A stretch of 47,530 bases of DNA, from positions 1-47,530 of the IMG/VR virus record IMGVR_UViG_3300025108_000091. One strand, 5' to 3'. The notes beneath the pieces were generated by a model that saw only the letters and a program-made list of their open reading frames with translations, ran no database searches and was not told the DNA's origin. This document shows, piece after piece, positions 14,301-20,764 of this stretch (positions are counted from its first letter, which is position 1; every line of letters begins with the position of its first letter). Origin of the DNA: a virus. The position numbers were made by a program, and so were the translations under genes.

Positions 14301-15220
14301 GTGCCACTGTCGAACAGCTCTACGCAGAGCACGGCGCCACCCTCGCGGCGTACCCCGTGCCCGTCGTCTCGTTCGCCAAGGCGTTCGGGATCACGGAGTA
14401 CAAGGCACGCCAGCTCTTCAAGATGGTCCGCTTCTACGGACCGCCGATGCTCGACGACGACGGCTGGCCCGAGTCGGACGACCCCGAGACCATCCTCGTC
14501 ATCGGCGACCCCCACGCCAAGCCCGGCGTCTCCCAGGAGCGCTTCACGTGGCTCGGCCGCGCCATCGCGGACATCAATCCCGACCACGTCGTGTGCATCG
14601 GGGACATGGCGGACATGGAGTCGCTGTCGTCGTACGACGTAGGCACGCTCCGCTTCGAGGGGCGGCGGTACAAGGACGACATCGAGGCCACGCGCGAGGC
14701 TCTGGCCCTCATCAACGCTGAGCTGGGCGGCTGGTCTGGGCGGAAGCACATGACCGTGGGCAACCACGAGCATCGCATCTCGCGCATCGTGAACGAGGAC
14801 CCCAAGTTCGACGGCTTCATGTCCGTCGACGACCTCGGGTACGCCGACGCTGGGTGGGAGGTGACGCCGTTCAAGAGCGTCACGAGCATCGCGGGCACGG
14901 CATTCAGCCACTACTTCCCCAGCGGTATTATGGGCCGCCCCATCGGCGGGGTGCATCCTGCCCGCGCCATGATCGCCAAGCTCCACACCTCCGCGGTCCA
15001 GGGGCACTCGCACCTGCTGAGCTACCACCGCGAGTCCACGCCCCTGGGCAAGGACATCAACGCGCTGAGCGCGGGATGCTTCTTCGAGCACGAGGAAGGC
15101 TACGCCGGCCCGGCCAACAAGATGTGGTGGCGCGGCCTGTGCCTGCTCCGCGACGCGCACGACGGGGACTTCGACCTGGAGACGATCAGCATGGCTTCGG
15201 TCAAGAGGCGGTACGCGTGA
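14297..15220 (+). CDS. calcineurin-like metallophosphoesterase
   Basis: A 307-residue protein, start ATG 14297 in ATGA overlap. An N-terminal HTH-like segment (about 22-45) precedes the phosphoesterase core: GDPHAK (70-75), GDMAD (102-106), GNHEH (155-159), SHYF (204-207) and GHSH (236-239). All metal ligands appear present. The family is common in phages and its substrate is usually unknown. Next to an Rnl2 ligase it could heal RNA ends, or it could act on DNA. Both are inference. Confidence 0.85.
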   Translation: MSATVEQLYAEHGATLAAYPVPVVSFAKAFGITEYKARQLFKMVRFYGPPMLDDDGWPESDDPETILVIGDPHAKPGVSQERFTWLGRAIADINPDHVVCIGDMADMESLSSYDVGTLRFEGRRYKDDIEATREALALINAELGGWSGRKHMTVGNHEHRISRIVNEDPKFDGFMSVDDLGYADAGWEVTPFKSVTSIAGTAFSHYFPSGIMGRPIGGVHPARAMIAKLHTSAVQGHSHLLSYHRESTPLGKDINALSAGCFFEHEEGYAGPANKMWWRGLCLLRDAHDGDFDLETISMASVKRRYA

Positions 15221-15675
15221 GCGTGAAGCGCCTCGACTACCGCATCACGCGGCTGGCCCTCCAGCAGAGCGTCGACGATTTCACGCTGGCCGAGATGGAC
15301 CATGACGGCGTCCAGGTGCTCGTGTCCTACATGGCCAGGGACGCCGTGCAGTGCCTGACGAACGTGGTCTACGAGCTACGGATGGGCCAGCGCGTCGCGG
15401 TGCCGGGGACGCGCATCGAGCGGACCCGCGCCGTGAGCGTGAGCGCGCCCTCGTGGATCACGTCCCTGCCGTGGTGGGTACAGATGTACCTGAGCTTCCT
15501 CGGCCTGGACGAAGAGGCCTGGCGCGGGCCGACGTACTGGCACGAGATGCCTATCGTCTTCGAAGAGGCCTGGTACATCGATCCCGAGATTCCCTACACC
15601 AAGGACCCTACCTACTCGCGCGTCGCGTACGACACGGGAGACATGGTGTACGCCCCCAAGAAGGAGAGAACATGA
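15217..15675 (+). CDS. hypothetical protein
   Basis: A 152-residue protein starting at GTG 15217 in a 4-base overlap. It has an N-terminal alpha/beta region, a Trp-rich centre (APSWITSLPWWVQMYLSF, about 82-99) and a Tyr/Asp-rich C-terminus. The centre could be an amphipathic or membrane-associated helix. I do not recognise the family. Confidence 0.6.
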   Translation: MSVKRLDYRITRLALQQSVDDFTLAEMDHDGVQVLVSYMARDAVQCLTNVVYELRMGQRVAVPGTRIERTRAVSVSAPSWITSLPWWVQMYLSFLGLDEEAWRGPTYWHEMPIVFEEAWYIDPEIPYTKDPTYSRVAYDTGDMVYAPKKERT

Positions 15676-16379
15676 GCGAGCTTCGAATCGAGGTCGACAA
15701 CGACGGGAACGCCGTCATCAAGGGGGCCGTGTACCCTCGCGACGCCGAGGAGGTCGCGCGCCTTCGCGAGGCCTGGCAGGCGGGACGCGTGACTAACCGC
15801 CCGGCCGGGAGCAGCCCGTTCATCGGGTACGGGCCCGACCTGAGGCTCTACCTGCACGACCCCAGCTTCAACCGGGCGCCGACGTGGGACGAGGTCCTCG
15901 TCCCTCTGAGCCGCACGTACCGCTGGACGGCGTCCACGGACTGGTCCGTGGTCGACCACCTCGTCCTGTGCGGCATGATCTCCGAGGACCTGGACCACGG
16001 GCCTGTCGCTCGCGCCCTGGTCGTGAGCCACGACTTCGAGGAAGCGTTCCTCGGAGACATCTCACGGCCGCTCCGAGGCCTCATCGCCGAGGGTACCGAC
16101 GAGCTGGACGTCCTCAGCGACGCGGTTCGCCGCAAGGTCCGCAAGACCTTCGGGCTCCCCAGCTGGACCGCGGACGTCGGGAGCGAGGCGGTGGCCCAGG
16201 TCGACGTCCTGGCGGCGCTCGCCGAGAGCGCGGTCACGGGGCAGCAGTACCACGACCCGGAGACCGCTGTGGAGCACACCCTACTCATCGGGGTCGTGGA
16301 CCTCATGACGCTCGGCGAGAAGTTCGACTACATCATGGCTGCGTTCCAGCGCGGCGTTACTGCCCTGGAGGGCCTGTGA
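15672..16379 (+). CDS. HD-domain phosphohydrolase (YfbR-like)
   Basis: A 235-residue protein starting at ATG 15672 (AAGGAG upstream, ATGA overlap). H96 in VVDHLVLCG and H120-D121 in VVSHDFEEAFLGDISRPLR match the YfbR/HD layout LLHDxxEAxxGDIPxPLK. Relatives hydrolyse deoxynucleoside monophosphates. With the gene at 11496 it suggests active management of the nucleotide pool. The first 80 residues are not recognised. Confidence 0.75.
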   Translation: MSELRIEVDNDGNAVIKGAVYPRDAEEVARLREAWQAGRVTNRPAGSSPFIGYGPDLRLYLHDPSFNRAPTWDEVLVPLSRTYRWTASTDWSVVDHLVLCGMISEDLDHGPVARALVVSHDFEEAFLGDISRPLRGLIAEGTDELDVLSDAVRRKVRKTFGLPSWTADVGSEAVAQVDVLAALAESAVTGQQYHDPETAVEHTLLIGVVDLMTLGEKFDYIMAAFQRGVTALEGL

Positions 16380-16633
16380 GCGACCAGGAAGAGCTGAGCG
16401 ACTACGAGCGAGGCTACCAGGACGGTGGCGTCGAGTTCCAGAACCGCTTCGCCGAGCACTTCGGCAACACGCCGCTGGAGGTGGTCGAGGCTTGCGCCCA
16501 GCTGCTCAGCGGCATGATCGCCATCCGCGCCGGGGAGGACGCCGACGAGGTCGTCGCGGCGCTCGAACACCTGCTCCCCGAGAGGAAGCTCGACCTGAGC
16601 TTCCTCGACGCCGACGAAGGAGACCCGACATGA
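16376..16633 (+). CDS. hypothetical acidic protein
   Basis: An 85-residue, very acidic helical protein starting at GTG 16376. The N-terminal segment YERGYQDGGVEFQNRF resembles short phage proteins with a G-Y-x-D-G motif but gives no function. Coupled on both sides by 4-base overlaps. Confidence 0.6.
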   Translation: MSDQEELSDYERGYQDGGVEFQNRFAEHFGNTPLEVVEACAQLLSGMIAIRAGEDADEVVAALEHLLPERKLDLSFLDADEGDPT

Positions 16634-16956
16634 TTCTCGCCCTACTCACTGCCCTCGCCTGCACGCCCAAGGACCTGCGGCCCGCCGCCCTGGTCGGCGT
16701 GCAGGAGACGCCGCTCTCGATGTGCGGCGACGCTTTGCGCTCTCGCCTCGCCTACGAGTGCGGCGGCTCCTCCTTCGTGCCTCTCGGTAACGGGACCGGC
16801 GGGGGCGCGGTCACGCCGGCTGGTCCGGGCGACGACCCCGTCTGCTCGGTCGTGTTCGCTGTCGTGCCTCAGCCCTTCGGGCTGCCGCGCTACGCGAACG
16901 GCCTCATCTGCGAGGACGGCGCCCTCAAGGTCTACGTCTTCGGGGAGGCCTCTTGA
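16630..16956 (+). CDS. probable exported Cys-rich protein or lipoprotein
   Basis: A 108-residue protein starting at ATG 16630. Residues 1-11 (MILALLTALAC) form a short hydrophobic start ending in Cys, like a minimal lipoprotein signal but without a canonical lipobox. Further Cys residues (about 32, 41, 70 and 95) could form disulfides, fitting an exported location. It stands where the arm turns to membrane proteins, so an outer-membrane spanin part is possible but unproven. Confidence 0.55.
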   Translation: MILALLTALACTPKDLRPAALVGVQETPLSMCGDALRSRLAYECGGSSFVPLGNGTGGGAVTPAGPGDDPVCSVVFAVVPQPFGLPRYANGLICEDGALKVYVFGEAS

Positions 16957-17255
16957 AGCCCGGCGCCCGACGAGCAGGCATCGCCGGCGCCGGCTTGCTT
17001 AGCTCGCTGCTGGGTTGGTTGGCCGCGCGACGCGCGACGCGCAAGGCGCCGGTGCTGGTCGCCCACCTGCATCGCGCGAACGGAGGCAGCTACGCGGTGG
17101 CCGCGGACCAGGTGGCGAGCGCGTATCTCTCCTTTGAGCCCGCCCGGCAGGCGTGGGACCTGCACATCCACACCGTCGGAGGCACCGTGACCGAGCTGCG
17201 GGTCGACCTGGAAGAGGGCGAACGCTTCGTCCGGGCGTGGAAGGCCTCGCGCTGA
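16953..17255 (+). CDS. small membrane-anchored protein
   Basis: A 100-residue protein starting at TTG 16953 with GGGGAGG upstream, overlapping the previous stop. One hydrophobic Ala/Gly/Leu segment (about residues 8-26), an Arg-rich stop-transfer, then a soluble alpha/beta domain. Type and position would fit an inner-membrane lysis accessory. No family recognised. Confidence 0.55.
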   Translation: MKPGARRAGIAGAGLLSSLLGWLAARRATRKAPVLVAHLHRANGGSYAVAADQVASAYLSFEPARQAWDLHIHTVGGTVTELRVDLEEGERFVRAWKASR

Positions 17256-17458
17256 TGCCCATCTACACGTACGCCTGCCCCCTACCCGAGTGCCTCAACG
17301 CGTGGGCCGAGCTTCGCAAGATCGCCGAGCGTGATGACATCATCGAGTGCCCGGCGTGCAAGAACATCTTCGAGCCTCGGCGCAAGCCCGAGGCCGCCAA
17401 CTTCGCCCTCAAGGGAGGCGGCTGGGCATCCAGCGGCTACAGCAAGGAGAGCAAATGA
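17255..17458 (+). CDS. FmdB-family zinc ribbon protein
   Basis: A 67-residue protein starting at ATG 17255. It shows the FmdB pattern: MPIYTYAC at the N-terminus, a Cys pair (here C-x4-C rather than CxxC), ERDDIIECPAC with the second CxxC, and the conserved tail FALKGGGWASSGYSK. The family binds zinc and its function in phages is unknown. A second MPIY-type zinc ribbon gene lies at 40423-40932. Confidence 0.75.
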   Translation: MPIYTYACPLPECLNAWAELRKIAERDDIIECPACKNIFEPRRKPEAANFALKGGGWASSGYSKESK

Positions 17459-17496
17459 GCAGGGGCTTCGGCAACGAGTACCGAGTCCCTGGCTAA
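17455..17496 (+). CDS. 13-residue micro-ORF at the end of the rightward arm
   Basis: ATG 17455 overlaps the previous stop as ATGA with AAGGAG upstream and reads MSRGFGNEYRVPG to TAA at 17494-17496. It is too short to judge. The stop overlaps the stop codon of the convergent gene on the other strand. Confidence 0.25.
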   Translation: MSRGFGNEYRVPG

Positions 17497-17765
17497 GGGG
17501 TCTCGCTGTCGCTGTCTCTGAGCTGCTCGGCTACGGCGGGCGCAGAAGATCCGATGCCCATGCCCGGCAGACTCACGTCCAGCTGGACGCCGACGAGCCC
17601 GACCAGTGCCACGATGAGCAGCATGACAGCCATGCCGGCCCCGCCGAGGGCGTACTTGATCAGGCCCAGGAGGTCCTTGCGCATGAGCGAGGTCTCCTCA
17701 CGATGGGCGCGATTCTCGCCGATGAGGCTGTCGAGCCTGTCTACGATACGGTCCTCGCCGATCAT
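17493..17765 (-). CDS. single-span membrane protein, holin-like candidate
   Basis: A 90-residue protein, start ATG at 17765. The N-terminal charged helix (RIVDRLDSLIGENRAHREE) looks like the coiled segment of hemolysin XhlA-type holins. A hydrophobic segment (about residues 38-62) and a small polar tail follow. It lies last in the leftward arm, just after the lipase and overlapping it by ATGA. It is the best holin candidate of the window, though no family signature decides it. Confidence 0.6.
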   Translation of the reverse strand: MIGEDRIVDRLDSLIGENRAHREETSLMRKDLLGLIKYALGGAGMAVMLLIVALVGLVGVQLDVSLPGMGIGSSAPAVAEQLRDSDSETP

Positions 17766-18403
17766 CGGAGCGCCTCTCGGTAGAGGTTGCGGTTGTGCGT
17801 GTGGAGTCGCCAGCCCTTCGGGCGCTGCAGCTGCGTAATGCGCCCGGCGTGCTTGAAGCCGAGTGGGCGCGTTGCCCAGGTGATAGGGTCGCCGGGCAGC
17901 TGCACGTGGAGGAGAGGCATGCGCATCTCCATGTAGCCGCTGAACTGCGCGTCCGCGCACGCAGGGGCTCCGAACGTGACAACCCTCACCTTGTCGATGT
18001 TGAGCAGGTCCTTCGCTGCCAGGCCTACGAGAGGAGCCACTCCGCCGCCGAGCGAGAAGCCCGTGACGATGAGCGGGCGCGAGGGGTCGATCAGATCGGC
18101 GAGGTCCGGCCACAGGGCCGCGAAGTGCCTGAGGAAGCCGGCGTGGACCTTGCCCATGCCGGGCGCGAGGCGCGTCGGCGCGCTCTTGAATCCCAGCAGA
18201 TCGTCCACGATGTTCGACACGAGCGCAGGGCCGCCGCCGGCGGTGCCGCGAATCACGACTACCTGCCAGCGCTCGTTCGGACGCTCCAAATACACGGCGC
18301 GACCTCCCATGCCTACGGGGTCCACAACGACGCCGTTCAGTCGGGCAGCACGTCTCTTGTCGTAGGCCGCCTCGCACAGGTTGAGCAGCGTCGCGGGACG
18401 CAT
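17762..18403 (-). CDS. class 3 lipase / esterase
   Basis: A 213-residue alpha/beta hydrolase, start ATG 18403 overlapping the upstream stop. Lipase_3 landmarks are clear: oxyanion region VVVIRGT (48-54), GKVHAGFLRHF (84-94), nucleophile elbow TGFSLGGG with Ser117 (114-121), VVTFGAPACAD (141-151), then GDPITW with Asp172 and His185 or a later His (201 or 203) to complete the triad. There is no signal peptide. Phage-encoded lipases are uncommon outside mycobacteriophage LysB, which is a different fold. It may attack host envelope lipids at lysis or act in the virion. The downstream membrane gene supports a lysis role. Confidence 0.85.
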   Translation of the reverse strand: MRPATLLNLCEAAYDKRRAARLNGVVVDPVGMGGRAVYLERPNERWQVVVIRGTAGGGPALVSNIVDDLLGFKSAPTRLAPGMGKVHAGFLRHFAALWPDLADLIDPSRPLIVTGFSLGGGVAPLVGLAAKDLLNIDKVRVVTFGAPACADAQFSGYMEMRMPLLHVQLPGDPITWATRPLGFKHAGRITQLQRPKGWRLHTHNRNLYREALR

Positions 18404-19386
18404 CACAGGCTCCAGGGTCGGCCGCGGTAGAACTTCGCGTTTGGGAAGGCGACCGCCGCGCCGGGGCTGGCCGCGGACTGTCCGCACGTGAAGCCGACCC
18501 CGATGTCCGTCGGGGAGTTGAGCCACGGGAGGGAGTCAGACTCAGCGTCCGCCCCGGTCGTCGCGCCCTTGAACGCATGCGTTCCCGCCTTCATCACACT
18601 GCCGTCGCCGAAGACCCACAAAAACCCCTCGTAGCTGCCCGTGATGATGCCCTCATTGGAGACAGACCCGCCCACGCGACTCGTGCCTCCGCCACGGAAG
18701 TTGCCTCCGCTCTGCTTGATGGCGCCTGCCGTGTATCCTTCGTCGTCGGCAAGTCCTGTCTGGCTCGACGACACGACCATATAGAGCCCGGCGTTCCCTG
18801 AGGACGGGCCCGCCGCGGGCTCGTCGCAGGTCATCTTCATCGCCACCTTCTGCGTCGTGGCGAGGATGGTGCCCAGACCAATCATGGCGGTGTAGCTGTC
18901 GACCTGCTGGTCCGGGTTTCCGTGGACCGCTGCGACCTCGATGTTGCTCGTCGTGCCCAGCGTCGTGGCGCCACCCTTCTGTCCCGTGTTCGACTCGGTC
19001 GCGGTCGACATGTCGAGGAGGATGAACGGCGCCACCAGCACGGAGCACATGTCCGCCGAGGACTCAGCCCCAGCGGTAGCCGTGACCTCCGCCAAGTACA
19101 GGTACTCCGCGTCCTCCGGCGTGAACGTCGGGGACGTGGCCGTCGCGTCGGAGAGGAGCACGGTCTTGTCGACCGAGGACCCGTCGCGCGGGTCCTTGCG
19201 AGTCAGCGTCCAGGCCAGCGAGTCGTGGCCCGAGCAGCCCGTCCCGTCGAGCGTGATGACGCCGAGCGTGTCGACTTCCTGGTTGGCTCCGGCCTTGGCG
19301 ACAGGCGCAGTGGAGCCTCCCCCCGCCGCAGGGACAGAGGTCGTGCCCGTTCCGGCACCGGCGGAGGGGACCGTGGTCGTGGCCAC
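18403..19386 (-). CDS. virion surface protein with N-terminal Ig/PKD-like domain
   Basis: A 327-residue protein, start ATG 19386. After a Gly/Ala/Thr linker (about 1-30) residues 30-115 read like a PKD/Ig-like beta-sandwich (AGANQEVDTLGVITLDGTGC, then WTLTRKDP and a closing strand before the Cys). The C-terminal 200 residues are beta-rich, with W and G-F-W-V-F-G-D stretches reminiscent of lectin-like jelly rolls. A receptor-binding or decoration role is likely but inferred. It is the last structural gene before the lipase. Confidence 0.6.
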   Translation of the reverse strand: MATTTVPSAGAGTGTTSVPAAGGGSTAPVAKAGANQEVDTLGVITLDGTGCSGHDSLAWTLTRKDPRDGSSVDKTVLLSDATATSPTFTPEDAEYLYLAEVTATAGAESSADMCSVLVAPFILLDMSTATESNTGQKGGATTLGTTSNIEVAAVHGNPDQQVDSYTAMIGLGTILATTQKVAMKMTCDEPAAGPSSGNAGLYMVVSSSQTGLADDEGYTAGAIKQSGGNFRGGGTSRVGGSVSNEGIITGSYEGFLWVFGDGSVMKAGTHAFKGATTGADAESDSLPWLNSPTDIGVGFTCGQSAASPGAAVAFPNAKFYRGRPWSL

Positions 19387-19389
19387 GGC

Positions 19390-19824
19390 TTACTCTACGC
19401 CGAAGGCTTCGAGGACCCAGGTAGCGCCCGCCATCGGAGCAGCCGCCGTGACCGACTTGATCGAGACCCAGACGTCGTCGGCGTCATTGCGGGCGTCGAA
19501 CAGGGCGCCGGAGGCGTTGCTCTCGATGTTGTAGTCGTCGTCCGCCGTGGTCGCATGCCCTGCGACCACAACGCCGGTGCGCTCGAAGACCTTGTCCTCG
19601 CCGACGACGGTCGCCGGATCGGTCGAGGTCGAGTACCCGCTACCCTGCCACACGAGGAGGTCCACGGCCGTGACCGTGGACGCCGCGGGGGCGCGCAGCG
19701 CCGAGCGGCTCAGGCGCCCGGACTTGCCGAGCGTGAGCTTCTGGGGAGTGGACCAGCTGCCCTGAGCAACCAGGTCCACGGTGAGCTTCTGGCGCGCGTG
19801 TCGCTGAGAAGTGTTGTGGGACAT
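19390..19824 (-). CDS. hypothetical structural protein
   Basis: A 144-residue protein, start ATG 19824 with AGGAGGGGA upstream. Ala/Thr/Val/Asp-rich, with strands such as TVTAVDLLVW and a closing ATWVLEAFGVE. Composition matches the neighbouring virion genes. No family recognised. Confidence 0.6.
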   Translation of the reverse strand: MSHNTSQRHARQKLTVDLVAQGSWSTPQKLTLGKSGRLSRSALRAPAASTVTAVDLLVWQGSGYSTSTDPATVVGEDKVFERTGVVVAGHATTADDDYNIESNASGALFDARNDADDVWVSIKSVTAAAPMAGATWVLEAFGVE

Positions 19825-19836
19825 AGTCCCCTCCTA

Positions 19837-20670
19837 TCACGCAGCGACGATGCGGTACTTCACGGTGCAGGTGACGGGGCTGTCGCCCGCAGCAGCGAAC
19901 CACTCGGCCGAGGCGATGAACGCGACGGCGTTGGCGTTGGCCGTGAGGACGTGTCCCGCGCCCCGCGCGATCGCGCGAGCGTCAGCGGACGCGTCACCGA
20001 AACCCACGCCCGCGACAGCGACGCTCAGGTCGGCGCCGGAGCCGTTCGTGTACTTGAGGCTGAGGTTCTCGCCCGCGCCGACGCCGTCGTAGGCAGCGGT
20101 CGCGAAGTCGAGGAACCACTCCACCTCGTCCACGATGATGGCCTTGCCGGCGCCGGGCGCCGGGATGACCTCGATGGGCGTGGCGTTCAGGACCTTGACC
20201 TCGGCCCCGGTGAGGACCTTGACGATCGACAGCTCGCTGCTCAGGTTGGCCTGAGGCATGAGCAGGACCGCGCCGGTGGTGGCGTGCTTCGAGACCACGG
20301 TACCGACGGCGACAGGGCTTCCGGCCGGAGCGTTCGCGACCCACGCGCCCTTCGTCACGTTGCTGAGGTAGACCTTCGAGGTCCCGTCGCCGGCCGAGGC
20401 GGCGCTCGTGTCGACGTCAGGAACCATCGCCCAGTCGGCGATGACGCCGGTCGCGTTGACCGGGATGTCCTGCAGCGCGACGAACATGAGGCCGCCCTCC
20501 AGGGCACCTCCGTCTCGGACCGCGTCGATCTCCATGAACGTGCCGCCGGAGGCGACGTCCGTGACCATGACGATGTCGAACTTGTTGATGTCGGAGGCGC
20601 CAACGTTCTTGGCGTTGATCTTGCTCAGCTCGTTCTTGACGGTCTGAGGAGAGATGCGGCGAGGGAGCAT
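19837..20670 (-). CDS. putative virion protein (beta-rich, decoration-like)
   Basis: A 277-residue protein, start ATG 20670. It is first in a short transcript with its own promoter at 20736-20764. The N-terminal half has short strands and Gly turns (VYLSNVTKGAWVANA, GTVVSKHATTGAVLL) as in capsid decoration domains. The C-terminal half (IIVDEVEWFLDFATAAYDG, CTVKYRIVAA) also appears beta-rich. A distinct promoter suggests it is needed in many copies. Confidence 0.6.
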   Translation of the reverse strand: MLPRRISPQTVKNELSKINAKNVGASDINKFDIVMVTDVASGGTFMEIDAVRDGGALEGGLMFVALQDIPVNATGVIADWAMVPDVDTSAASAGDGTSKVYLSNVTKGAWVANAPAGSPVAVGTVVSKHATTGAVLLMPQANLSSELSIVKVLTGAEVKVLNATPIEVIPAPGAGKAIIVDEVEWFLDFATAAYDGVGAGENLSLKYTNGSGADLSVAVAGVGFGDASADARAIARGAGHVLTANANAVAFIASAEWFAAAGDSPVTCTVKYRIVAA

Positions 20671-20735
20671 GCTGTAGGTCCTATCAGCGCCGCCCAGGGA
20701 TTCGGGCGGGCCGGCACTATGTCCGGGATACCCTC

Positions 20736-20764
20736 AACGTATCACGGCGCCCTTTACTTGTCAA
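20736..20764 (-). promoter_or_regulatory. late promoter with variant palindrome
   Basis: On the minus strand: TTGACA (20764-20759), a 17-bp spacer and TACGTT (20741-20736). The surrounding CTTGACAAGTAAAG deviates at two positions from the CTTGACACGTCAAG box used at the other late promoters. Confidence 0.65.
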
